Positions 37,611 to 46,579 of a stretch of DNA of 64,000 bases are shown here, one piece after another. Position numbers and translations under genes: made by a program. The stretch's first letter is position 1. Each line of letters begins with the position of its first letter. Where the stretch lies: the NCBI GenBank assembly GCA_023390775.1, contig JAEWCF010000058.1:18712-82711 (forward strand), written 5' to 3'. Under the pieces are notes generated by a model. It was not told the origin of the DNA. It ran no database searches and worked only from the letters and a program-made list of their open reading frames with translations. Source of the DNA: Bacteroidota bacterium. Its GTDB lineage: Bacteria > Bacteroidota > Bacteroidia > Flavobacteriales > Flavobacteriaceae.

Positions 37611-37638
37611 TTTATAATTTATAATTTATAATTTATAA
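37611..37638. repeat. Heptad array before nuoE
   Basis: Four identical words tttataa, ending 9 bp before the nuoE ATG. AT-rich, unlike the other arrays, but again of period 7. Confidence 0.75.
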
Positions 37639-37647
37639 TAGAAAATA

Positions 37648-38178
37648 ATGGGTTTTTCTACCAACGCCGTTAAACAGGAAATCAACATCACCGACGCACT
37701 TCGCGCCCGGATCGATGAACTGTTGTCGCATTACCCGGAGGACAAGAAGAAGTCGGCGCTTTTGCCCGTGCTTCACGAGGTCCAGGACGCGCACGACAAC
37801 TGGCTGTCGATCGAACTGATGGACAAGGTCGCCGAAATTTTGGAGATCAAGCCCGTCGAGGTTTATGAGGTGGTGTCCTTCTACACGATGTACAACCGCA
37901 GGCCGGTGGGCAAGTTCATGTTCGAGTTTTGCCAGACCTCGCCCTGCTGTTTGCGCGGGGTTGAGAACCTGATGGATTACACCTGCGAAAAATTGGGCGT
38001 CGGAATCGGTGAACCCACTGCCGACGGCATGTTTGAGGTTCGTGGCGTTGAATGCCTCGGCGCATGCGGATATGCCCCGATGATGCAGATCGGCGACTAT
38101 TATCACGAAAACCTGACCAAGGAAAAAATAGACCAGCTCATCACCGATTGCCGCGAGGGTAAAATCAAATTACAGTAA
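37648..38178 (+). CDS. nuoE: NADH-quinone oxidoreductase subunit E
   Basis: Peripheral-arm subunit with one 2Fe-2S cluster (N1a). In its 176 residues the four ligands are Cys95 and Cys100 (CQTSPCCLRG) and Cys136 and Cys140 (CLGACGYAPM). The next gene starts on its last base (stop TAA / ATG overlap of 1 bp). Confidence 0.97.
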   Translation: MGFSTNAVKQEINITDALRARIDELLSHYPEDKKKSALLPVLHEVQDAHDNWLSIELMDKVAEILEIKPVEVYEVVSFYTMYNRRPVGKFMFEFCQTSPCCLRGVENLMDYTCEKLGVGIGEPTADGMFEVRGVECLGACGYAPMMQIGDYYHENLTKEKIDQLITDCREGKIKLQ

Positions 38179-39542
38179 TGGCTACCAAAATACTTTTAGA
38201 TAAGATCAACATTCCGGGCATTTTGCATTACGATGTCTATCGCCAGAACGGCGGGTACGCATCGGTGGAAAAGGCGCTCAAGATGACGCCCGACGAGGTG
38301 GTCGAGGAAGTCAAGACTTCCGGGCTTCGCGGACGTGGCGGCGCAGGATTCCCCGCCGGAATGAAGTGGAGTTTCATCGACAAGAAGTCTGGCAGGCCGC
38401 GCCATTTGGTGTGCAATGCCGACGAATCTGAACCCGGAACCTTCAAGGACCGGTACCTGATGGAGTTCATTCCGCACCTTTTGATCGAAGGCATGATCAC
38501 CTCGAGCTACGCACTGGGCGCGAACCTTTCCTACATCTATATCCGCGGCGAATACATGTGGGTCTACAAGATCCTCGAACGCGCGATTGCCGAGGCCAAG
38601 GCCACGGGCTGGCTGGGGAAAGACATCCAGGGTTCGGGATATGACCTTGAACTCTACGTGCACTGCGGCGCCGGGGCCTACATCTGCGGAGAGGAAACCG
38701 CGCTCATCGAATCGCTGGAGGGCAAGCGCGGCAATCCCCGCATCAAGCCGCCCTTCCCCGCCGTAAGCGGGCTCTGGCAGAATCCAACCGTTGTCAACAA
38801 CGTCGAGACCATCGCGGCCGTGCCGTGGATCATCAATAATTCGGGTGCCGATTATGCTAAGATCGGCGTGGGGCGCTCAACGGGAACCAAGCTCATTTCG
38901 GCCTCGGGACACATAAAGAAGCCGGGGGTTTACGAGATCGAACTCGGGATCACCGTCGATGAATTCATGAACTCGGACGAATATTGCGGCGGCATGATCG
39001 ACGATCGCCCGCTAAAGGCCTTCGTGCCGGGTGGCTCATCGGTACCGATCCTTCCCGCACATTTGATTTACAAGACAGCAAATGGCGAAGACCGCCTGAT
39101 GACCTACGAATCCCTTGCCGACGGCGGTTTTGCGACCGGATCGATGCTGGGATCCGGAGGGTATATCGTTTACAACGACACCGCGTGCATCGTGCGGAAC
39201 ACCTGGAATTTCTCGAGGTTTTACCATCACGAGAGTTGCGGGCAGTGTTCGCCGTGCCGCGAGGGAACCGGCTGGCTCGAGAAAGTGCTGCACCGCATCG
39301 AGACCGGCTATGGCCGCGAGGAAGACATCGATCTATTGTGGGATATTCAGCGCAAGATCGAGGGCAATACGATTTGCCCGCTTGGCGATGCCGCCGCCTG
39401 GCCGGTAGCTTCGGCAATCAGGCACTTCCGCGACGAGTTTGAATACCACGTCCGATTCCCGGAAAAAATTAAGAACCGCGACCATTTTGTCGATGAGCCT
39501 TTTGAGAAGGTGAGGCATTTGGTGGCGAAGCAAGAAGTATAA
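38178..39542 (+). CDS. nuoF: NADH-quinone oxidoreductase subunit F
   Basis: The NADH-oxidising subunit with FMN and cluster N3. It has 454 residues with GLRGRGGAGFPAGMKW (NADH/FMN site, 49-64), GAGAYICGEETALIESLEGK (FMN, about 164-183) and the 4Fe-4S ligands Cys354, Cys357, Cys360 (ESCGQCSPCREG) and Cys400. A 150-bp gap with heptad arrays follows before nuoG. Confidence 0.97.
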   Translation: MATKILLDKINIPGILHYDVYRQNGGYASVEKALKMTPDEVVEEVKTSGLRGRGGAGFPAGMKWSFIDKKSGRPRHLVCNADESEPGTFKDRYLMEFIPHLLIEGMITSSYALGANLSYIYIRGEYMWVYKILERAIAEAKATGWLGKDIQGSGYDLELYVHCGAGAYICGEETALIESLEGKRGNPRIKPPFPAVSGLWQNPTVVNNVETIAAVPWIINNSGADYAKIGVGRSTGTKLISASGHIKKPGVYEIELGITVDEFMNSDEYCGGMIDDRPLKAFVPGGSSVPILPAHLIYKTANGEDRLMTYESLADGGFATGSMLGSGGYIVYNDTACIVRNTWNFSRFYHHESCGQCSPCREGTGWLEKVLHRIETGYGREEDIDLLWDIQRKIEGNTICPLGDAAAWPVASAIRHFRDEFEYHVRFPEKIKNRDHFVDEPFEKVRHLVAKQEV

Positions 39543-39577
39543 TTTGACGAATGTCGAACGTCGAATGTCGAACGAAA
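39543..39577. repeat. Heptad array directly after nuoF
   Basis: Five words (tttgacg, aatgtcg, aacgtcg, aatgtcg, aacgaaa) beginning on the base after the nuoF stop codon. Confidence 0.75.
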
Positions 39578-39618
39578 CAACCGATAATCAATTACTTCAA
39601 AATATCAATCCGTGCGTC

Positions 39619-39692
39619 GTTCGACATTTGTCATGCGACATTAGACAATAAAGCGTCGTTCGACATTAGTCATTCGACATTAGACATAAAAA
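39619..39692. repeat. Heptad arrays running up to the nuoG start codon
   Basis: Words gttcgac, atttgtc, atgcgac, attagac, aataaag (39619-39653), then a 4-nt shift and gttcgac, attagtc, attcgac, attagac, ataaaaa (39658-39692). The nuoG ATG follows at once. Confidence 0.75.
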
Positions 39693-40736
39693 ATGAAAGT
39701 AACCATAGACGGACAAAGCATCGACGTAGAACCGGGGACCACGATCCTGCAGGCTGCGCGTATGATCGGAGGCGAATCGGTCCCGCCGGCAATGTGCTAT
39801 TATTCCAAACTCAAGGGAAGCGGCGGGAAGTGCCGATGCTGTTTGGTGGAAGTCACCAAGGGCAGCGATGCCAACCCGACGCCGATGCCCAAACTCATGG
39901 CCTCGTGCGTGACCGGCTGCATGGATGGCATGGAGGTCGCGAGCATTTCATCGGAACGCGTGACCGATGCGCGTAAATCAGTAACCGAATTCTTGCTGAT
40001 CAACCACCCGCTCGACTGCCCCGTTTGCGACCAGGCCGGTGAGTGCGATTTGCAGAACCTCAGCTTCAAGCACGGCAAGGCCGAGACGCGTTTCATTGAG
40101 GAGAAAAGGACATTCGAGCCCGAGAACATCGGCCCCAACATCCAGCTCCACATGAACCGGTGCATCCTGTGTTACCGATGCGTCATGGTAGCCGACCAAC
40201 TTACCGACAACCGCGTTCACGGTGTGATGGACCGCGGCGACCACTCCAATATCTCGACCTGCATTTCAAAGGCGATCGACAATGAATTTTCCGGCAACAT
40301 GATCGACGTTTGCCCGGTAGGCGCGCTCACCGACAAGACCTTCCGCTTCAAGCAACGCGTTTGGTTCAACAAGCCCTACGATGCCCACCGCGACTGCTCC
40401 AAGTGCTGCGGAAAGGTGACGTTGTGGATGTTCGGGCAGGAAATACAGCGCGTGACCGGCCGCAAGGACCAGTATCACGAGGTGGACGAATTTATCTGCA
40501 ACGAGTGCCGGTTCGACCACAAGAACACTGCCGACTGGGTCATCGAAGGCCCGCGGAAGTTCGAGAAGGATTCGGTCATCAACCAAAACAACTATACCCG
40601 ACCGCTTGAAACGGTGCACATCGCGACCGAGGAAAAAATCCTCAAGGGCCGCGAACAGGACCGCAAGAAAATCTCGATGGCCAATGTGCCCTTGAAGCCG
40701 GAGGAAGTTGAAATCTTTAAAAAGGGGAACCTGTGA
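39693..40736 (+). CDS. nuoG: NADH-quinone oxidoreductase subunit G, short form
   Basis: Complex I iron-sulfur subunit of only 347 residues. The N-terminal 2Fe-2S domain (Cys35, Cys47, Cys50 and Cys72 region), the His-ligated cluster (His105, Cys109, Cys112, Cys118; HPLDCPVCDQAGEC), and the 4Fe-4S motif CILCYRC (157-163) with Cys207 are all present. The molybdopterin-oxidoreductase-like domain that makes enterobacterial NuoG about 900 residues long is absent. I recall the short form in other Bacteroidota, so it is not a truncation. The stop overlaps the nuoH start. Confidence 0.93.
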   Translation: MKVTIDGQSIDVEPGTTILQAARMIGGESVPPAMCYYSKLKGSGGKCRCCLVEVTKGSDANPTPMPKLMASCVTGCMDGMEVASISSERVTDARKSVTEFLLINHPLDCPVCDQAGECDLQNLSFKHGKAETRFIEEKRTFEPENIGPNIQLHMNRCILCYRCVMVADQLTDNRVHGVMDRGDHSNISTCISKAIDNEFSGNMIDVCPVGALTDKTFRFKQRVWFNKPYDAHRDCSKCCGKVTLWMFGQEIQRVTGRKDQYHEVDEFICNECRFDHKNTADWVIEGPRKFEKDSVINQNNYTRPLETVHIATEEKILKGREQDRKKISMANVPLKPEEVEIFKKGNL

Positions 40737-41770
40737 TGGACAGCACACTGATCATTGAAAAAAGCATCTTCATCGTCGTGATTTTTGCGATCACGATGCT
40801 GATGGCGATGTATTCCACGCTGGCCGAACGCAAGATCGCCGCATGGCTCCAGGACCGAATCGGGCCAAACCGCGCTGGAAAAGGGGGAATCCTCCAGCCG
40901 CTCGCCGATGGACTGAAACTATTTTCAAAAGAGGAATTTCTGCCCGACACGCCCAATAAATTCCTTTTCGTGGTGGGCCCGGCCATCTCGATGAGCGTGG
41001 CGCTGATGACAAGCGCGGTGATTCCGTGGGGAGACAAACTCATCATCGGCGGGCGCGAGGTCATCCTCCAGGCCACCGACATCGACGTGGCGATCCTTTA
41101 CATTTTCGGTGTTTTAAGCGTCGGGGTTTACGGGATCATGATTGGCGGATGGGCCTCGAACAACAAATTCTCGCTGATGAGCGCCATGCGTGCCTCGTCG
41201 CAAATGATTTCATACGAAGTGGCGATGGGGCTTTCCATCATCGCGCTTTTGATGATGAGCGGAACGCTGAGCCTTCGGGAGATCGCGGCCCAACAGCCGG
41301 GCATGCATTGGAACGTGTTCTATCAGCCGGTAGGCTTCCTGATTTTCCTGATCTGCAGCTTCGCCGAGACCAACCGCACGCCCTTTGACCTTGCCGAGTG
41401 CGAGGCCGAACTCATTGGCGGTTACCACACCGAATATTCGTCGATGCGGATGGGCTTCTACCTGTTCGCCGAATACGCGAGCATGTTTATCTCGTCCACG
41501 ATCCTGGCTGTGCTTTATTTCGGGGCGTACAACTATCCCGGCATGCAGTGGGCCGTGGAGAACTGGGGCGTGAACATCGCGAACATCATCGGAATTGTCG
41601 TATTGTTCATCAAAATCTGTTTCTTCATCTTCTTTTACATGTGGGTGCGCTGGACGATTCCAAGGTTCCGGTACGACCAGCTGATGAGGCTCGGATGGAA
41701 GATGCTGATCCCGCTTGCGATCGCGAATATTTTCGTGACGGGAATCGTGATCCTCATGGCCGATAGTTAG
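40736..41770 (+). CDS. nuoH: NADH-quinone oxidoreductase subunit H
   Basis: Membrane subunit that lines the quinone cavity, 344 residues and about eight helices. It has LAERKIAAWLQDRIGPNRAG and RASSQMISYEVAMG, AETNRTPFDLAECEAELIGG with the conserved acidic residues, and WVRWTIPRFRYDQLMRLGWK. I start it at the ATG at 40736, which overlaps the nuoG stop by one base (TGATG), in preference to the GTG one codon earlier. Confidence 0.96.
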   Translation: MDSTLIIEKSIFIVVIFAITMLMAMYSTLAERKIAAWLQDRIGPNRAGKGGILQPLADGLKLFSKEEFLPDTPNKFLFVVGPAISMSVALMTSAVIPWGDKLIIGGREVILQATDIDVAILYIFGVLSVGVYGIMIGGWASNNKFSLMSAMRASSQMISYEVAMGLSIIALLMMSGTLSLREIAAQQPGMHWNVFYQPVGFLIFLICSFAETNRTPFDLAECEAELIGGYHTEYSSMRMGFYLFAEYASMFISSTILAVLYFGAYNYPGMQWAVENWGVNIANIIGIVVLFIKICFFIFFYMWVRWTIPRFRYDQLMRLGWKMLIPLAIANIFVTGIVILMADS

Positions 41771-41802
41771 TGGCTAGTGGCTAGTGGCTGGTGGCTGGGA
41801 GC
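41768..41802. repeat. Heptad array starting on the nuoH stop codon
   Basis: Five words (tagtggc, tagtggc, tagtggc, tggtggc, tgggagc). The first three bases are the nuoH stop. Confidence 0.8.
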
Positions 41803-41835
41803 ATAAAGAGTAATAACAACATAATTAGATGGTTC

Positions 41836-41863
41836 GTTCGACATTTGTCGTTCGACATTTGAC
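41836..41863. repeat. Heptad array before nuoI
   Basis: Four words (gttcgac, atttgtc, gttcgac, atttgac), 5 bp before the nuoI ATG. Confidence 0.75.
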
Positions 41864-41868
41864 ATATC

Positions 41869-42420
41869 ATGGCAATAGAAACAATATCATTATCCGGCCG
41901 CAAGAAGGAGGTCTCAAACAAAAAGATGTCTTTTTGGGAGAGCCTGTACCTGGTCGCGATCGTGAAGGGGCTGATGATTACCATCCGGCACCTCTTCACG
42001 CGCAAGGTGACCGTAAAATATCCCGAACAGGTCAGGAAACGCAGCGCCGTTTACCGCGGCCAGCACATGCTCAAACGCGACGAACAGGGCCGCGAGAACT
42101 GCACTGCCTGCGGGCTTTGCGCGCTTTCATGCCCGGCCGAGGCCATCACCATGACCGCCGCAGAGCGCAAGCCTGACGAGAAACATCTGTACCGCGAGGA
42201 AAAGTATGCATCGGTATATGAAATCAACATGCTGCGTTGCATTTTCTGCGGATTGTGCGAGGAAGCCTGCCCGAAAGACGCCATATACCTGACCGAGTCG
42301 AAGGTATTGGTACCGGCAAGCGGCAAGCGCGAGGATTTCATCTTCGGGAAAGACAAACTGGTCATGCCGCTGGAAATGGCGCTGGCCAATGGCAAAAAGA
42401 AAAAAGAGTCGAGCCTATGA
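41869..42420 (+). CDS. nuoI: NADH-quinone oxidoreductase subunit I
   Basis: Peripheral subunit with two 4Fe-4S clusters (N6a, N6b), 183 residues. Ligand sets: Cys78, 81, 84, 88 (CTACGLCALSCP) and Cys124, 127, 130, 134 (CIFCGLCEEACP). Its stop overlaps the nuoJ start by four bases (ATGA). Confidence 0.97.
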   Translation: MAIETISLSGRKKEVSNKKMSFWESLYLVAIVKGLMITIRHLFTRKVTVKYPEQVRKRSAVYRGQHMLKRDEQGRENCTACGLCALSCPAEAITMTAAERKPDEKHLYREEKYASVYEINMLRCIFCGLCEEACPKDAIYLTESKVLVPASGKREDFIFGKDKLVMPLEMALANGKKKKESSL

Positions 42421-42923
42421 ACCTGATGATTATTTTTTACATCCTTTCGGCGCTTACACTCGGAACGGGCCTCATGACGATCCTCAGCCGCAACACGATC
42501 CACAGCGCGATTTACCTCGTGATCTGCTTTTTCTCGGTGGCCGCGCATTACCTGATGTTCAACGCACAATTCCTGGCGATCGTGCACATCATCGTCTACA
42601 GCGGCGCCATCATGGTACTCTTTCTTTTCACGATCATGCTCATGAACCTGAACAAGGAAGACGAACCGCACAAAAAGCCTCTCTCACAGGTGGCGGCGGC
42701 GATTTCCTTTTGCCTGGTGGCGCTCGTCCTGCTGGCGGTGTTCATCAAATCGCAACCTGAAATCACCGAATACGTAGCGCTCGGCCAGGATTACCAGTCC
42801 ATCAAGGTGCTGGGCAAGGTGTTGCTCAACGAATACATGGTACCCTTTGAGTTCGCATCGGCGCTTTTGCTGGTGTCGATGATCGGCGCGGTACTGTTGT
42901 CCAAAAAAGATAAAACGGCTTAA
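42417..42923 (+). CDS. nuoJ: NADH-quinone oxidoreductase subunit J
   Basis: Membrane subunit of 168 residues with five helices. HSAIYLVICFFSVAAHYLMF and IVYSGAIMVLFLFTIMLMN carry the conserved pi-bulge region. I start it at the ATG of the ATGA overlap with nuoI; a longer open frame from 42237 lies inside nuoI and is rejected. Confidence 0.95.
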   Translation: MNLMIIFYILSALTLGTGLMTILSRNTIHSAIYLVICFFSVAAHYLMFNAQFLAIVHIIVYSGAIMVLFLFTIMLMNLNKEDEPHKKPLSQVAAAISFCLVALVLLAVFIKSQPEITEYVALGQDYQSIKVLGKVLLNEYMVPFEFASALLLVSMIGAVLLSKKDKTA

Positions 42924-42924
42924 G

Positions 42925-43245
42925 ATGCAGAACATTTTACAGGAAATAGGCATCCAGAATTACATTTACCTTTCGACGCTGCTGTTTTGCGTAGGCATTT
43001 TCGGGGTACTGTACAGGCGAAATGCGATCATCATGTTCATGTCGATCGAGATCATGCTCAACGCGGTCAACCTCTTGTTCGTGGCTTTTTCCACCTATCA
43101 CCAGGACGCACAGGGGCAGGTTTTCGTATTCTTTTCGATGGCCGTCGCCGCAGCGGAGGTTGCTGTTGGCCTCGCGATCCTCGTATCGATTTTCCGGAAC
43201 CTCAACTCAATTGACATCGACAACCTCAAAAACCTGAAAGGATAA
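42925..43245 (+). CDS. nuoK: NADH-quinone oxidoreductase subunit K
   Basis: Small antiporter-related membrane subunit, 106 residues and three helices. RNAIIMFMSIEIMLNAVNLLFVAF contains the conserved Glu in the second helix and VAAAEVAVGLAILVSIFRN the one in the third. The stop overlaps the nuoL start by one base. Confidence 0.96.
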   Translation: MQNILQEIGIQNYIYLSTLLFCVGIFGVLYRRNAIIMFMSIEIMLNAVNLLFVAFSTYHQDAQGQVFVFFSMAVAAAEVAVGLAILVSIFRNLNSIDIDNLKNLKG

Positions 43246-45125
43246 TGGAGACACCCATGATTTTACTCCTGATGCTCGCCCCTTTCGCCGGGTTTCTCAT
43301 CAATGTTTTCTTTGGCCGATCCTTGGGCCGCAACGCTTCGGGATGGTTGGGGACCGCGATGGTGCTGGTGTCGTTTTTGGTTACGCTGCAGTTTTTCATC
43401 CAGATAAATGCCGACGGTAAACCTGTCGAGGCCAATCTGTTCCGATGGTTTTCGCTCGCAGGTTTCAACATCGAATTCGGTATTTTGCTTGACCAGCTTT
43501 CGCTCTTATGGCTGATGTTTGTCACCGGAATCGGTTCGCTGATCCACATGTACTCGATTTCGTACATGCACGACGACGAAAATATGCACAAGTTTTTTGC
43601 CTACCTCAACCTGTTCGTTTTCTTCATGATCACGCTGGTGGCGGGAAGCAATCTTTTGGTCATGTTCATCGGATGGGAAGGCGTCGGGCTTTGCTCTTAC
43701 CTGCTCATCGGTTTCTGGTATGCCAATCAGGAGTACAATAACGCCGCAAAAAAAGCCTTCATCATGAACCGCGTGGGTGACCTCGGGTTTTTGGTGGGAA
43801 TCTTTATCCTCGGATCGCTTTTCTCGACGCTTGACTTCCTTGAAATGAAGGACGTCATCGCCGGCGGAACCAACTCCGGAAACACCTATTGGATCGCGGT
43901 CGCCGCCCTGGCCCTGTTTATCGGCGCCTGCGGTAAATCGGCACAGATCCCCCTTTACACCTGGCTTCCCGACGCGATGGCGGGACCAACCCCGGTATCG
44001 GCACTGATCCACGCGGCCACGATGGTAACGGCCGGGATCTTCATGGTCACGCGGATGCATTTCGTTTTCGACCTTGCGCCGGTTGTCCAGGACATCATCG
44101 CGGTCATCGGTGCTGCGACGGCGCTGCTCGCCGCCACGATCGGGCTTGTCCAGAATGACATCAAAAAGGTTCTCGCCTACTCGACGGTTTCGCAATTGGG
44201 ACTGATGTTTCTCGCCCTTGGCCTTGGCGCGTACGAGGTTGCCGTCTTCCACGTGATCACACACGCTTTTTTCAAGGCTTGCCTGTTCCTTGGTTCCGGT
44301 TCGGTGATTCACGCGCTTCACGGCGAACAGGACATGCGCAACATGGGCGGATTGAAAGGCGTCATGAAAATCACATTCGTCACGTTCCTGATATCCTCGC
44401 TTGCAATTTCCGGTATACCGCTGTTCTCGGGTTTCTTCTCAAAGGACGAGATCCTGATGGTCGCCTTTCACGAAAACAAGGCGCTCTGGGTGATTGCCTC
44501 GCTGGCATCGATCATGACGGCGTTCTATATGTTCAGGCTTTTGTACCTGACGTTTTTCAACAATTTCCGCGGAACCGAGGAGCAGAAACACCATCTGCAC
44601 GAAAGCCCTGCACTAATCACGTTCCCACTTATCGTATTGGCAATTTTGGCCGCCGTGGGCGGTTTGATCAGCCTCCCGGGCAACAGCTGGCTCGCGCATT
44701 ATCTCGACCCCGTGTTCGACGCGCCGCACGTGCCGCATCATCTGGATTCGACGGCTTACATGCTTATGGGTATAGCAGTTGTGGGCGCGCTGATCGGTAT
44801 CGGGATGGCGTATTTCAAATACGGGAAAGGCGCGGTTCCACCGCGTGATGAGGAGATTTCGGGTGTTACCAGGCTCCTGTACAATAAGTATTACGTCGAT
44901 GAATTCTATTCGGCCATCATCGTAAAGCCCATCAATGCGATGTCGAAATTCTTCCGCGACACCCTCGAGCGCGCGCTGTCAGGTTTCGTATATGGTTTCG
45001 GGACCGTAGCCAACGCCATCGGAACACAGGGAAGGTCGCTCCAAAACGGAAGCATCGGGCTGTATCTGTTCGCTTTCGTATTCGGTCTTTCCGCCATACT
45101 CGCCTATTTATTTCTGTTGCAATAA
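43245..45125 (+). CDS. nuoL: NADH-quinone oxidoreductase subunit L
   Basis: The largest proton-pumping membrane subunit, 626 residues with about 16 helices and the amphipathic lateral helix near the C terminus. Antiporter signature: GWEGVGLCSYLLIGFWY with the conserved Glu, and AQIPLYTWLPDAMAGPTPVS with LIHAATMVTAGI. It is followed by nuoM after 9 bp. Confidence 0.97.
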   Translation: METPMILLLMLAPFAGFLINVFFGRSLGRNASGWLGTAMVLVSFLVTLQFFIQINADGKPVEANLFRWFSLAGFNIEFGILLDQLSLLWLMFVTGIGSLIHMYSISYMHDDENMHKFFAYLNLFVFFMITLVAGSNLLVMFIGWEGVGLCSYLLIGFWYANQEYNNAAKKAFIMNRVGDLGFLVGIFILGSLFSTLDFLEMKDVIAGGTNSGNTYWIAVAALALFIGACGKSAQIPLYTWLPDAMAGPTPVSALIHAATMVTAGIFMVTRMHFVFDLAPVVQDIIAVIGAATALLAATIGLVQNDIKKVLAYSTVSQLGLMFLALGLGAYEVAVFHVITHAFFKACLFLGSGSVIHALHGEQDMRNMGGLKGVMKITFVTFLISSLAISGIPLFSGFFSKDEILMVAFHENKALWVIASLASIMTAFYMFRLLYLTFFNNFRGTEEQKHHLHESPALITFPLIVLAILAAVGGLISLPGNSWLAHYLDPVFDAPHVPHHLDSTAYMLMGIAVVGALIGIGMAYFKYGKGAVPPRDEEISGVTRLLYNKYYVDEFYSAIIVKPINAMSKFFRDTLERALSGFVYGFGTVANAIGTQGRSLQNGSIGLYLFAFVFGLSAILAYLFLLQ

Positions 45126-45134
45126 TTATTACTG

Positions 45135-46577
45135 ATGGATGTAACTTACTTATTGGTCATACTTTTAATCGGGACGCTTGTTACCTGGCTCAGCGGGGAC
45201 AAGGCCGCGCCTAAAGTGGCGCTCTTGTCATCAATAGTTGCCTTGGCGGTTTCCTTACTGCTATTTAATGCACACCTTGGCGGCGTTGATACCGGATTCA
45301 TGGCACAATGGCTGGACAAACCCGTGATACATTTCGCACTGACGGGCGATGGGCTGTCGCTGTCGATGCTTTTGCTGACCACGGCGTTGATCCCGCTTAT
45401 CATCTATTCGTCCTTTGGCAACACATTCAGGAATGCCCGTTCTTTCTATGCGCTCGTCCTTTTCATGGCGTTTGCGATGTGCGGGACATTCATGGCTGCC
45501 GACGGTTTCCTCTATTACATCTTCTGGGAAATCGCGCTTATTCCGATTTATTTCATCGCGTTGATATGGGGCAACGATGATGCGGCCGAACGCCGGAAAG
45601 CCGTCGTCAAGTTCTTCATCTACACCTTTGCGGGCTCACTGTTCATGCTGGTCGCATTTGCGTATCTGTATCAAAAAACCGGCTCATTCCTCATCGGCGA
45701 CCTAAGCCGCGTCATGCTCACAGAGAAAGAGCAGTTCTGGACATTCCTCGCCTTCTTCGCAGCTTATGCGGTGAAAATTCCCTTGATCCCGTTCCATACC
45801 TGGCAGGCCGCGGTTTACCAAAAAGCGCCGACCGTGGGAACGATGCTCCTCTCCGGGATCATGCTCAAGATGGGGCTTTACAGCGTAATCCGTTGGCAGA
45901 TTCCCATTGCGCCGCTTGGGGCAAAAGGGTTGATGCCATACGTTATCGGCCTCAGCATAGCAGGCGTAATCTATGGTTCGATCTTGGCCCTTCGCCAAAA
46001 AGATCTCAAGAAACTCCTGGCGTACTCGTCGCTGGCGCACGTTGGGCTCATAGCCGCGGGTTGCTATGCGCTTTCGCTGGACGGTTTCCGCGGGGCCGTT
46101 GTGCAGATGATCGCGCACGGTTTCGTGATCGTGGGCCTGTTCTTTGCCGCCGAAATCATCTATCGTCGCTATGAGACCCGTGAAATAGCCCAAATGGGCG
46201 GGATCCGCGCGCAGGTCCCCAAATTCGCATCGATGTTCATGATTTTGGTCCTGGCGTCGGTGGCCCTACCGGGAACTTTCAATTTCGTGGGCGAATTCAC
46301 GGTCCTGTACAGCCTTTCGCAAATCAACATCTGGTATGCGGTACTTGGCGGTCTCACCATCATCCTCGGCGCCTACTACATGCTCCGGATGTTCCAGCGC
46401 ACCATGCTCGGGCCCGTCAACCCGCTCCCCTTTGCCGAAGTAACTACCAGTGAAGGGATCACAATGGTTTTCATCATTGGCGTATTGCTTTTCTTCGGGC
46501 TTTTTCCGCAACCTATCATTGACCTGATCACGCCGCCGCTCAGGGACATTTTGACTAATATCAACAGGTTTAACTAA
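45135..46577 (+). CDS. nuoM: NADH-quinone oxidoreductase subunit M
   Basis: Antiporter-like proton-pumping subunit, 480 residues and about 14 helices. FLYYIFWEIALIPIYF contains the conserved Glu and PLIPFHTWQAAVYQKAPTVG the pumping Lys/His region. It is followed by nuoN after 2 bp. Confidence 0.97.
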   Translation: MDVTYLLVILLIGTLVTWLSGDKAAPKVALLSSIVALAVSLLLFNAHLGGVDTGFMAQWLDKPVIHFALTGDGLSLSMLLLTTALIPLIIYSSFGNTFRNARSFYALVLFMAFAMCGTFMAADGFLYYIFWEIALIPIYFIALIWGNDDAAERRKAVVKFFIYTFAGSLFMLVAFAYLYQKTGSFLIGDLSRVMLTEKEQFWTFLAFFAAYAVKIPLIPFHTWQAAVYQKAPTVGTMLLSGIMLKMGLYSVIRWQIPIAPLGAKGLMPYVIGLSIAGVIYGSILALRQKDLKKLLAYSSLAHVGLIAAGCYALSLDGFRGAVVQMIAHGFVIVGLFFAAEIIYRRYETREIAQMGGIRAQVPKFASMFMILVLASVALPGTFNFVGEFTVLYSLSQINIWYAVLGGLTIILGAYYMLRMFQRTMLGPVNPLPFAEVTTSEGITMVFIIGVLLFFGLFPQPIIDLITPPLRDILTNINRFN

Positions 46578-46579
46578 CC

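Noticed and set aside
40733..40735. GTG start for nuoH
   Set aside because: The ATG one codon later overlaps the nuoG stop in a usual coupled arrangement.
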